NCBI GenBank assembly: GCA_020425835.1 | Contig: JAGQRC010000166.1 | Span: 1 to 7,286, forward strand | Origin: Planctomycetota bacterium | Lineage (GTDB): Bacteria; Planctomycetota; UBA8108; UBA1146; JAJFFE01 | Length of the DNA: 7,286 bases | Direction of reading: 5' to 3' | Shown here: piece by piece, positions 1 to 6,284 of the stretch | Layout of the letters: each line of letters begins with the position of its first letter | Numbering within the stretch: the first letter of the stretch is position 1 | The notes under the pieces: model-generated | Seen by the model: the letters and a program-made list of their open reading frames with translations, nothing else | What the model was told of the DNA's origin: nothing | The model's database searches: none | Made by a program: the position numbers and the translations under genes

Positions 1-1
1 T

Positions 2-292
2 CGCTTCTTCGTGAACACGTTCAACGGCTCCGCCTGGTCGATTCCCGCCTTCCTCACCGACGATGAGGATGGCTACCTCGATCCGGACTGGGACACCGAC
101 GACCCGTTCACCCAGGACGGCAACAGCCGCGACTTCGGCTTCGTCCCGGGTGGCGAGTCCGGCGTGCCCATGGCGTCCGGCTCGTGGCTCTTCTGGATCC
201 GCTACACCGAGAACGCCTCGGGCGGCAGCATCGAGCACGAGGCGATCCAGGGCCGACGGATCTTCGACACGGTCCTTCCCGCGACGAACTGA
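2..292 (+). CDS. 3' end of an unrecognised protein gene (5' truncated by window edge)
   Basis: The frame is open from the first full codon (base 2) to a TGA at 290-292, giving 96 residues of a C-terminus. The start lies outside the window; the GTG at 11 and ATG at 170 are internal candidates without a Shine-Dalgarno and are probably not starts. The composition is that of a real, probably extracytoplasmic protein: rich in D, G, S, W and F, no Cys, Lys-poor. Aromatic-rich stretches (SWLFWIRYTE, residues about 59-68) suggest a beta-sandwich or pilin-like tail. An acidic run at residues 20-34 (DDEDGYLDPDWDTDD) has the spacing of a DxDG calcium loop. I do not recognise the family. It converges on the protease gene, whose stop is 136 bp away, so the two are transcribed towards each other. 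Confidence 0.65.
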   Translation, partial: RFFVNTFNGSAWSIPAFLTDDEDGYLDPDWDTDDPFTQDGNSRDFGFVPGGESGVPMASGSWLFWIRYTENASGGSIEHEAIQGRRIFDTVLPATN

Positions 293-363
293 GGAGGAAG
301 ACGAGCGAGCACATCGACGGACTCCAACCTCCTGCCGATGGGCCTCGTCACGCTTCTTCGACA

Positions 364-398
364 GGGCCGAGTCTCCGCGTGCTCGCGGGGCTCGGCCC
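364..398 (+). terminator. Hairpin between convergent genes, candidate terminator
   Basis: GGGCCGAG (364-371) pairs perfectly with CTCGGCCC (391-398). The 19-nt loop holds a second stem, CCGCG (375-379) with CGCGG (384-388), around TGCT, so the whole forms one long GC-rich stem with a small internal loop. It sits in the 136-bp spacer between the stop of the upstream plus-strand gene (292) and the stop of the minus-strand protease gene (429), where a shared terminator is expected. The tract after it on the plus strand (TTCGTCGTTCC) is only moderately T-rich, and there is no T-tract on the minus-strand side. Rho-independent function is therefore plausible for the plus-strand gene and weaker for the protease gene. 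Confidence 0.5.
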
Positions 399-428
399 TT
401 CGTCGTTCCCCGTTCGAGTCGACAGCGC

Positions 429-2060
429 TCACGGACAGCTCGGGAACCATGTGCACGCGAGGCCATCGCCGGTCGAGTCGCTGCCACACAGCGGATACGG
501 TGACGGGGGTGGCGGTCCGCCCGAGAACAGATGGGTCAGGGCGGAGATCGGATCGGAGATGTCGACGCTGCCGTCGTCGTTGACATCCCCAGCGTCGTCG
601 CAGTCCACCGTGGGGATGCCCCCGAAGAGCGCATCGAGGGTGGCGATCACATCGGCGACGTCGAGGTTGCCATCCGCGTTGACGTCTCCTCGGACGAAGC
701 TCGTCAGCATCGAGCTCCCGTCCCACGCATCGACGGTGAGCGCTCCGGTTCCGAGCGGGTCGAGGTGGGGCGCGAGCGCCGGCCACTCCGCACTCAGCTT
801 GAAGAACTCATCCCACTCGAACGAGCCGCAGGTCGCACCGACTCCACCGGTCAGAACCCCGACCACTCGATGGTCCTGGTCCAGGAGCGCGCCACCGGAT
901 GAGCCCCCTTCGGTGAGGCCGACCTCCCAGTCGTCGATGCGCCAGAAATCGGTCCCGAAGCTGTCGAGGCCACACCCGGCTGCGCAGTCGATCGCGGGAT
1001 CGTCGTCGATCATGATCTGGAGCGGCTTGTCGGCGGGGAATCCCAAGGTCGCGCTCTGGGTCGGTGCGACGCCATCCCGTCTCCAGCCGAGGTAAGTCAC
1101 GTCGAACGAGCTCTCGAGGTCACCGCCGTCGAGCTCGAAGAGTTGCAGGTCCCCGAACGGCCAGATGGAATGGTAGAGGTCCGTCGCTCCGGTCGTGAAC
1201 ACGAGCGGCGCATCGCTGCTCGTGCAGGTCGAGTTCTCGTAGTTCCAGTAGAACGACAGCGTCGATGGGTCGAGGAAGAACTCGCAGTGCGCCGCGGTCA
1301 GGTAGAGGTTGCGACCATCCTGCGCAGTGTTGTTGAGCAACTGTCCGGTGCAGATGAACTCGCCGTCGTAGCCTTCGGCGAACGCCTGCTTCTCGAGCTG
1401 GTAAGGGGCACCCTCCGGGCAGTTGATGTCGCGTTGGCACGCGAACGGACCACCGAACGCGCTGGTCCCGGTCGACGCCCCCGGGGCTCGATCCGGAATC
1501 GAGGTCATCCCGAGCGCGTTCGCGAATCCGTGGGACGCCGACTCCAGGTTCAACGCGAACGGGGCGGGAATCGCGTCCGGCACGAACACCTCGATCACCG
1601 CGCTCTCACCGGGGACCACCGGCGATCCGAATCTTCCCGTCTCCTTGGTGTCGGCCACGCCGAACGGGCCCGCCGCATACTGTTGGTGCTCCGAGACGAA
1701 GTAGACCTCGACCCCGGACGCCAGCGTGAACGTCGAGAACTTGAAGCTCAGGAACAGCGCATCCGCAGATTGCACGCGGAGTCGGGCGATCGCACCACCG
1801 GAGGGAACGCTCTCCCAGGTCGCGGCACCGGCGACGTCGATGTCGAGCGGGACGGCCAGGGCGACGCGTCGCGCCCCGTGTCCTTCGCTGATGGGAATCG
1901 CTTCGACGTCCAGCGGTCCGATCGCGACCGTCGCGAGGAGATCCATCGGCAACGCATCGAACGAGGCGCTCGGGGGCGAGGCGTCACCCGTGGCCGAGGC
2001 GATCGAGGTCGCGAGCGAAACCGTGACGAGGGCGGCCCAGAGGAGTCGTCGGTCGCGCAC
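429..2060 (-). CDS. Secreted lysyl-endopeptidase-like serine protease with C-terminal dockerin-type repeats
   Basis: A 543-residue trypsin-fold (S1) serine protease, most like Achromobacter lyticus protease I. Residues 1-23 are a signal peptide (RDRR, hydrophobic core, ASA cleavage motif). About 24-205 would be the propeptide; the catalytic domain runs about 206-448. Triad: His258 (LTAAHC), Asp304 (FGDLQLFEL), Ser388 (GGSSGG). Cys208, 214, 237, 259, 279 and 411 correspond by position to the six disulfide cysteines of protease I, and YWNYENSTC is nearly identical. Asp417 aligns with the Asp225 that gives Lys specificity, so cleavage after Lys (or Lys/Arg) is inferred; the residue equivalent to His210 is Thr404. 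Cys359 and Cys363 may form an extra disulfide. Two EF-hand/dockerin repeats (about 458-481, 490-515) and a Cys-containing tail follow, presumably binding calcium and serving attachment or export. The start is GTG, with AAGGGA about 7 bp upstream. It lies 60 bp downstream of the Cys-cluster gene on the same strand and may be co-transcribed. Confidence 0.9.
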   Translation of the reverse strand: MRDRRLLWAALVTVSLATSIASATGDASPPSASFDALPMDLLATVAIGPLDVEAIPISEGHGARRVALAVPLDIDVAGAATWESVPSGGAIARLRVQSADALFLSFKFSTFTLASGVEVYFVSEHQQYAAGPFGVADTKETGRFGSPVVPGESAVIEVFVPDAIPAPFALNLESASHGFANALGMTSIPDRAPGASTGTSAFGGPFACQRDINCPEGAPYQLEKQAFAEGYDGEFICTGQLLNNTAQDGRNLYLTAAHCEFFLDPSTLSFYWNYENSTCTSSDAPLVFTTGATDLYHSIWPFGDLQLFELDGGDLESSFDVTYLGWRRDGVAPTQSATLGFPADKPLQIMIDDDPAIDCAAGCGLDSFGTDFWRIDDWEVGLTEGGSSGGALLDQDHRVVGVLTGGVGATCGSFEWDEFFKLSAEWPALAPHLDPLGTGALTVDAWDGSSMLTSFVRGDVNADGNLDVADVIATLDALFGGIPTVDCDDAGDVNDDGSVDISDPISALTHLFSGGPPPPSPYPLCGSDSTGDGLACTWFPSCP

Positions 2061-2120
2061 ATCGATCCCTTCGAGTGGGGGCGGAGCTCCGGAGCGTGGC
2101 GACCGACGATACTGCTTCGG

Positions 2121-2888
2121 TCACCGCGGCGATAGGTCGACGCGCGGAGCCGCGAAGGCGGCGTGCCGAACGACCTCGCGGCCGTCGATCGACAGGATCA
2201 CCGCGTCCGTCGCCCCCTCGCGTTCCACATCGCCGCTGAGCACCTGGAGCCCCCGGCAGTGGAAGCGGTTGCAGATGTCGGCGCGAAGCGTTCGGGGAAG
2301 GGTGCACCCCGTTTCGCCGTGGTAGACGCACGACCCGGTGAACGTGCGCTCGGGGAGAAGGTGACGGTACGTCTCGAGGAGACGGTCGCGCTCGATCTCG
2401 GGCTCGTCCGCGATGACGCGGACGATCGTCGACGTGTCGAGGAACGCGGTGTCGCCACCCAGATTGCAGCAGTGACCCCGACAGAGGGCGCATGCGGCGG
2501 ACACGAGCTCCGGCGACGCCGAGATCGGCTGCTCACCGCCCCGCTCTTCGAGCTTGCCCGTCGCTGCTTCGGACGGGGGGCCGAGCGGGCCCCCGAGGAC
2601 AGCGTCGACGATCGACCGGAGGTGCTCCTCGAAGATCGATCGGCGATCGTCGGGGAGGGGGCTGGTCTCCCCTCGGTTGGCGGGAAGGCGACCGACGATC
2701 CCGCTGGTGACCTCGGGATACCGCGCGAGCCCTTCGGCATCCTGACTCTGTCGCCGTCTCGTCTCATCCCGCGCGACGCCCTGACGAGCGCAGCTGCCCT
2801 TGTTGCACCAATCCCGACCCAGGAACATGGCGTAGTGATCGAGGTCGGTGCCGCAGTAGCAGCAGTTCCGAGCCTTCGGCGCGCCCAT
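2121..2888 (-). CDS. YkgJ-type cysteine-cluster (putative Zn/Fe-chelating) protein with N-terminal four-Cys motif
   Basis: A 255-residue soluble protein with 13 cysteines in two groups. The C-terminal half carries the YkgJ/CxxCxxCC-family signature: Cys133, 136, 140, 141, then Cys187, 195, 206 and 211 within GSCVYH..., GCTLPRTLR and ICNRFHC. The family is predicted to bind zinc or an iron-sulfur cluster; its molecular role is poorly known. The first spacing here is CxxCxxxCC, one residue longer than canonical. The N-terminus has a separate Cys9-x2-Cys12 ... Cys28-x4-Cys33 motif, probably a small zinc ribbon. Between them (about 36-128) is a charged, probably flexible linker. No signal peptide or membrane segment is visible, so it is likely cytoplasmic. 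The ATG at 2888 is preferred over the in-frame GTG at 2915 because a strong AAGGAGGT lies just before it and inside the longer reading. Divergent from the PLP-enzyme gene; the protease gene follows 60 bp downstream. Confidence 0.8.
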   Translation of the reverse strand: MGAPKARNCCYCGTDLDHYAMFLGRDWCNKGSCARQGVARDETRRRQSQDAEGLARYPEVTSGIVGRLPANRGETSPLPDDRRSIFEEHLRSIVDAVLGGPLGPPSEAATGKLEERGGEQPISASPELVSAACALCRGHCCNLGGDTAFLDTSTIVRVIADEPEIERDRLLETYRHLLPERTFTGSCVYHGETGCTLPRTLRADICNRFHCRGLQVLSGDVEREGATDAVILSIDGREVVRHAAFAAPRVDLSPR

Positions 2889-2891
2889 GTG

Positions 2892-2899
2892 ACCTCCTT
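2892..2899 (-). promoter_or_regulatory. Strong ribosome binding site of the Cys-cluster gene, decides its start
   Basis: On the minus strand AAGGAGGT is followed by CAC and then ATG at 2888. This near-perfect Shine-Dalgarno would be coding sequence if the upstream GTG at 2915 were used, so it supports the shorter 255-residue protein. Spacing is short (3-4 nt after the GGAGG core) but workable. Confidence 0.7.
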
Positions 2900-2913
2900 C
2901 CGTCGTCTCCCGC

Positions 2914-2933
2914 ACGATCTTCCCCGGAATCGT
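2914..2933. promoter_or_regulatory. Imperfect dyad in the 65-bp divergent promoter region
   Basis: The spacer 2889-2953 separates the start codons of two divergent genes and must hold their promoters if both are transcribed from here. It contains ACGAT (2914-2918) and ATCGT (2929-2933) flanking an inner TCC/GGA pair around CC, eight pairs in all, with two unpaired bases on the left side only. The asymmetry makes a classical operator less likely. No clear -35/-10 pair is readable. The plus-strand gene has GAGG at 2944-2947, six bases before its GTG. Confidence 0.3.
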
Positions 2934-2953
2934 CCGAAAGCACGAGGCTTCGC

Positions 2954-4201
2954 GTGAACTCCTCCTTCCCGGACGCCGCGCTCGACCTGCCGGATGACGC
3001 TCGGCGGCGCGTTCGAGACGCTTTTCTCCTCGATCCGCACGTGACCTTCCTCAATCACGGCTCGTTCGGAGCTTGCCCCCGTGCGGTGTTCAACGTCCAG
3101 CGCGACATCCGACACCGGATCGAGCAGCAACCCGTGCGCTTCTTCCTTCGCACGTTGCCCGCTCTCCTCGACCGTGCCCGCGAGCGACTGGCACACTTCG
3201 TCGGCGCCGATCGGGAGGGCCTCGTCTTCGTGCCGAACGCGACGGCCGGGGTCAACATCGTGCTGCGCTCGATCGCGCTGGCCCCGGGCGATGAGTTGCT
3301 CACCACCAATCATGCCTATCGCGCCTGCCGCAACGCGCTCGACTTCGTCGCCGCGCGTCGCGGCGCGCGCGTCGTCATCGCGGAGGTCCCGCTCCCGATC
3401 CCCGGTCCCGCAGCCATCGTCGACGCGATCCTCGCGCAGGTCACCGATCGGACCCGACTCGCGCTCATCGACGGCGTGACCAGCTCGACGGCGACGATCT
3501 TCCCGATCGAGCGCCTCGTTCCGGAGCTTCACGCGCGCGGCGTCGACACGCTGATCGATGGAGCGCACACGCTGGCGATGTTGGACGTCGACCTCGAGTC
3601 GCTGCGGCCGACCTACTTCACCGCGAACTGTCACAAGTGGCTCTGCAGCCCGAAGGGCGCGGCGATCCTGGTCGTCGATCCGCGGATGCGGGAGCAGGTG
3701 CATCCGCTGGTGATGAGTTACGGAGGCGACATCCCGATCCCCGGTCGCTCCGTCTACCACCGCGAGTTCGACTGGCCGGGGACCCACGACCCGAGCGCGT
3801 TCATCGCCGCCGCGCATGCGATCGACGAGCTTCCCCGCCTGGCGGGGCTCGACTGGCCGAAGATCCGTGCACGCAACCGAGCGCTCGCGCGATTCGGTCG
3901 CGACCGACTCCTCGAGGTCGTCGGCGGTGTGCCCGCGGTCCCCGACGAACTCTTGGGGTCGATCGCTTCGGTGGCGATACCACCCTCGGTCACGGAGCCC
4001 GTCTCGCGGAATGCGGGCTACCTGCCGAGCGATCCGCTCTACGAAGCGCTCGTCGAGCGACACTTCGAGGTCCCGGTGTTCCACTGGCCCGCGCCACCGC
4101 ACCGATGGATCCGAGTCTCGGCCCAGATCTACAACCACCCAGAAGAGTACGTCCGTCTCGCCGATACCGTCGGAGAGTTGCTCCGAGCGGAACGGAGATG
4201 A
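2954..4201 (+). CDS. Class-V aminotransferase-fold PLP enzyme, isopenicillin-N-epimerase-like
   Basis: A 415-residue fold-type-I PLP-dependent enzyme with the usual length of the family. The Schiff-base lysine is Lys228 in NCHKWLCSPKG, the hallmark of the isopenicillin N epimerase (CefD)-like branch. Asp202 and His205 in LIDGAH would contact the PLP pyridine nitrogen and ring. NATAGVN (95-101) is the phosphate/cofactor-binding turn, and FLNHGSFG (32-39) is the typical N-terminal substrate-side motif. The C-terminal small domain ends with WIRVSAQIYN (385-394), where the Arg normally binds the substrate carboxylate. No signal peptide, so cytoplasmic. The start is GTG with GAGG six bases upstream. 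The reaction cannot be read from sequence: relatives include epimerases, cysteine-desulfurase-like enzymes and the ergothioneine C-S lyase EgtE. There are no beta-lactam or ergothioneine genes in the window to choose between them, and CefD activity itself is unlikely. It is divergent from the Cys-cluster gene. Confidence 0.9.
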   Translation: MNSSFPDAALDLPDDARRRVRDAFLLDPHVTFLNHGSFGACPRAVFNVQRDIRHRIEQQPVRFFLRTLPALLDRARERLAHFVGADREGLVFVPNATAGVNIVLRSIALAPGDELLTTNHAYRACRNALDFVAARRGARVVIAEVPLPIPGPAAIVDAILAQVTDRTRLALIDGVTSSTATIFPIERLVPELHARGVDTLIDGAHTLAMLDVDLESLRPTYFTANCHKWLCSPKGAAILVVDPRMREQVHPLVMSYGGDIPIPGRSVYHREFDWPGTHDPSAFIAAAHAIDELPRLAGLDWPKIRARNRALARFGRDRLLEVVGGVPAVPDELLGSIASVAIPPSVTEPVSRNAGYLPSDPLYEALVERHFEVPVFHWPAPPHRWIRVSAQIYNHPEEYVRLADTVGELLRAERR

Positions 4202-4238
4202 CGCGACGAGTGGGTCGACCGCGAAGGTCGCCGCGTCA
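4199..4238 (+). terminator. Stem-loop at the stop codon of the PLP-enzyme gene, weak terminator candidate
   Basis: TGACGCG (4199-4205, including the TGA stop) pairs perfectly with CGCGTCA (4232-4238). Inside, CGACC (4216-4220) pairs with GGTCG (4226-4230) around GCGAA, with a ten-base bulge on the 5' side. The position just after the gene suits a 3'-end structure, but no T-run follows (CCGTCGGTCG), so intrinsic termination is doubtful. Confidence 0.3.
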
Positions 4239-4430
4239 CCGTCGGTCGTAACCCGTTGTCAGCGGACTGCTCCATTCCCACCGCAGCGAACGAGTCCTCC
4301 AGCTTCGGGAACGGAGAGACCCGACACCGACTGAAGTTCGCGAGTTTCTCGCCTCCGACGCCCGGGGATCGTCTCCGCCTGATCCGTGGCGCAGCACGGC
4401 AACGGCAAGATCGGTGCACGGGTCTCGGTT

Positions 4431-4453
4431 CGATCTCCCGACGCGGGAGGTCG
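4431..4453. repeat. 10-bp inverted repeat (hairpin) in the leader
   Basis: CGATCTCCCG (4431-4440) and CGGGAGGTCG (4444-4453) pair along their whole length, with one T-G wobble, around a three-base ACG loop. It is the strongest simple hairpin in the gap. No T-tract flanks it on either side, so it does not look like an intrinsic terminator. Confidence 0.55.
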
Positions 4454-4461
4454 GTGGATTC

Positions 4462-4478
4462 GGTCGGGTACCTCGACC
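4462..4478. repeat. Second leader hairpin, 8 bases after the first
   Basis: GGTCG (4462-4466) pairs with CGACC (4474-4478), extended inward by a G-T wobble and a G-C pair to a TAC loop. Together with the 4431-4453 stem it makes a tandem hairpin ending about 64 bases before the ribosome binding site of the transglutaminase-like gene. Confidence 0.45.
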
Positions 4479-4541
4479 ACGCGTGTTCCACCGTGGATCG
4501 GCGCTCGCTCGAGTTCCCGCCATCGTTGGGTCCTGGACAAC

Positions 4542-4547
4542 GGAGGT
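4542..4547 (+). promoter_or_regulatory. Ribosome binding site that sets the start of the transglutaminase-like gene
   Basis: GGAGGT lies five bases before the in-frame GTG at 4553. No comparable site precedes earlier in-frame starts, and the predicted membrane anchor then falls at residues 21-45 of the protein, where it is expected. Confidence 0.75.
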
Positions 4548-4552
4548 GTACC

Positions 4553-6277
4553 GTGCTCGAGGCTCGTTCTCCTACCCCCACTGTCGCCGCGCCAGCGAGA
4601 GCGGCTCGGCGACTGAACCTCGTTTCGATCACCGGAATGGTGATGGCGGTCGTCGGTGCCGCGCTCTGTGTCGCCCACTTCGCCGTCGGACCGGCCACCG
4701 GACACCTGACCCTGAAACTCGAGACGAAGCCCACCGTGATGACCGTCGCCTACAAGGCGTACGGGAACGCGGAGGCTTCCGACGGCAAGTACTGGTTGGG
4801 AAAACTGGTGCTCGGGAACGACGGGAAGGGACCGTTGCGCGACCTCCACGTCAGCTACCGCGTTCCGGGCTCCATCGAATGGACGACGCCGGACTCCGCG
4901 GCGGAGATCCTGCCGAAGCAGACCGCGGTTCTTCCGATCTACCCGCGATTCCCATCCTCCGTCACCAAGATCCGCACTCGAACGCCCGCCGTGCTCGAGG
5001 TGAAGGTCGAATACACGAGCGGCGGAGAGACCGAGAGCAGGATCGAGAAGCGGCCGTTCGAGCTTCGGGGGGTCACGGAGATCGAGTACACGAGCATCGG
5101 CTCCGACGAGATCATCAGCTGGTACGACATGTGGGACAACAGCGAGGTCCTCGCGGCGTTCATGACCGACGAGGACGAGGTGGTGAAGACCTACTTCGGG
5201 AAGATCAGCGAGACGATGGGGGGGACACCGTACGTCAACTCCACCGAGGCGATGATCAAGCTGTTGCGCGCGATCTACGAGTTCGAGGTCGGCACCGGGA
5301 TGGTCTACATGGGAGCGAAAGGGGTCCCGGAGAAGCTCGGCGACGCGACGACCCTGGTGCAGAGCGTCAAGCTCCCGCGCGAGGTGATCCGCGGCAACAG
5401 CGGCACCTGCATCGAGCTCACGATCCTGATGTCTTCGCTCCTCCGTCAATGCGGCGTCAAGAGCACCATGGTGCTCATCCCCGGGCACGCGTTCCCGGTG
5501 ATCGAGACATCGGGTGGCCTCGTCGCCTTCGAGACGACCGGGATCATGGGTCCGAACCTCGGTGGTGTCTCGACCTTCGAGAAGGCACTGGAGGACGGCA
5601 ACGCCACGTGGGAGAAGTGCACGAAGGGTGAGATCCCGTTCGTCATCGTCGACTACCTGGATCACCAGGACCGAGGGCTCCGGCCGCCGGAGCTCGACCC
5701 CGTCGACGTCACGGCGTTGACGCAGATGTTGGCCGAGCGGATCCGCAACCGAACTCGGCCCCCGACACCGAACCCTCTCGACGGGGATCCGCGAGTCCCA
5801 CCTCCTGATCCGACGACCGTGACCCATCCCCAGACCTATCGCGATCCGACCGGTCGATTGACGGTGGGCTACCCCACGCAGTGGATGACCGACTACACGT
5901 CGCTGCAGATGATCCAACAGTCCGCGCCGTGGTACTTGATGAGTGCGTCGGACCCGCAGAGCGGTTGGGGGGTCGATGTCTACGGTTTCGGTTCCGGGAA
6001 CCAACGCGAGTGCCTGCAGGCGCTCGGTCAGCTCGGATCCTCCCTCGGGTTCAGCGTCTCCTTCGGATCGTCGCAGCCGGTGCAGATCAACGGAGTGGCG
6101 TGGAGCGCGACCCCCTTCTCCTACGACGCGCTGGGGCAGCCGATCACCGGGAGGGTCTACCTCTCCTCCGCACCGCAGGGCACCTACGGCGTGAGTGTCG
6201 GGGGGCCGACCGCGACCGCGCAGCTCGCGCAGCCGACGGTCGATCGGATCGTCAACTCCATCCAGCTCGGAAGGTAG
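4553..6277 (+). CDS. Membrane-anchored transglutaminase-like (papain-fold) protein with PsbP/Mog1-like C-terminal domain
   Basis: A 574-residue protein from a GTG start. Residues 1-20 are Arg-rich, then one hydrophobic segment (about 21-45) anchors it with the rest probably outside the cytoplasm. About 50-180 is beta-rich, possibly Ig-like (VSYRVPGSIEW, LEVKVEYTSGG). The transglutaminase-like core follows: Cys286 in GNSGTCIELT, His312 in IPGHAFPV, and Glu327 in FETTG where many relatives have Asp. With Cys and His intact, it is probably catalytic, as a peptidase or an acyl/amide-transfer enzyme; the substrate cannot be inferred. A Pro-rich linker (about 400-427) leads to a small domain (428-574) that opens YRDPTGRLTVGYPTQW, resembling the start of PsbP/Mog1/DcrB-like domains; that assignment is tentative. 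The small membrane protein gene begins 7 bp after its stop, implying co-transcription and perhaps a complex. A 351-bp hairpin-rich region precedes it. Confidence 0.85.
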   Translation: MLEARSPTPTVAAPARAARRLNLVSITGMVMAVVGAALCVAHFAVGPATGHLTLKLETKPTVMTVAYKAYGNAEASDGKYWLGKLVLGNDGKGPLRDLHVSYRVPGSIEWTTPDSAAEILPKQTAVLPIYPRFPSSVTKIRTRTPAVLEVKVEYTSGGETESRIEKRPFELRGVTEIEYTSIGSDEIISWYDMWDNSEVLAAFMTDEDEVVKTYFGKISETMGGTPYVNSTEAMIKLLRAIYEFEVGTGMVYMGAKGVPEKLGDATTLVQSVKLPREVIRGNSGTCIELTILMSSLLRQCGVKSTMVLIPGHAFPVIETSGGLVAFETTGIMGPNLGGVSTFEKALEDGNATWEKCTKGEIPFVIVDYLDHQDRGLRPPELDPVDVTALTQMLAERIRNRTRPPTPNPLDGDPRVPPPDPTTVTHPQTYRDPTGRLTVGYPTQWMTDYTSLQMIQQSAPWYLMSASDPQSGWGVDVYGFGSGNQRECLQALGQLGSSLGFSVSFGSSQPVQINGVAWSATPFSYDALGQPITGRVYLSSAPQGTYGVSVGGPTATAQLAQPTVDRIVNSIQLGR

Positions 6278-6284
6278 CCGTCCC

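Larger units (their letters stand above)
4202..4552. other. 351-bp region without a convincing gene, rich in small hairpins
   Basis: This stretch separates the PLP-enzyme gene from the transglutaminase-like gene. The downstream frame stays open back to about 4256, but those codons give an Arg/Ser-rich, low-quality peptide with irregular third-position use, and the good ribosome binding site is at 4542. I read it as the 5' leader/promoter region of the downstream pair. It holds hairpins at 4340-4352 (GCGAG/CTCGC, TTT loop), 4431-4453 and 4462-4478. I could not find a confident -35/-10 pair. Opposite-strand frames through here are also Arg-rich and look like shadows. Confidence 0.5.

Noticed and set aside
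429..700. Cellulosome component reading of the dockerin repeats
   Set aside because: No cohesin, scaffoldin or carbohydrate-active gene is visible, and such repeats occur widely on non-cellulosomal secreted proteins.
184..1095. 303-codon plus-strand open frame crossing the convergent spacer
   Set aside because: Ser/Pro-rich translation, no ribosome binding site, and it overlaps both the upstream gene end and the antisense of the protease C-terminus.
1143..2135. 330-codon plus-strand open frame opposite the protease gene
   Set aside because: Arg/Glu/Gly-rich translation without motifs, antisense to a gene with complete catalytic and disulfide motifs; a typical GC-rich shadow frame.
2889..2915. 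Upstream GTG start for the Cys-cluster gene
   Set aside because: Would place the strong AAGGAGGT inside the coding region; ATG at 2888 is better supported.
2198..4138. 646-codon minus-strand open frame
   Set aside because: Runs antisense to the PLP-enzyme gene and out of frame through the Cys-cluster gene; Arg/Asp-rich sequence with no recognisable motif.
4256..4552. N-terminal extension of the transglutaminase-like protein by 99 residues
   Set aside because: Ser/Arg-rich with irregular codon use, no ribosome binding site at the far start, and a GGAGGT sits correctly before GTG 4553.
6195..6284. Start at 6195 for the small membrane protein
   Set aside because: Overlaps the end of the preceding gene in another frame and puts a Ser/Arg-rich stretch before the signal peptide.
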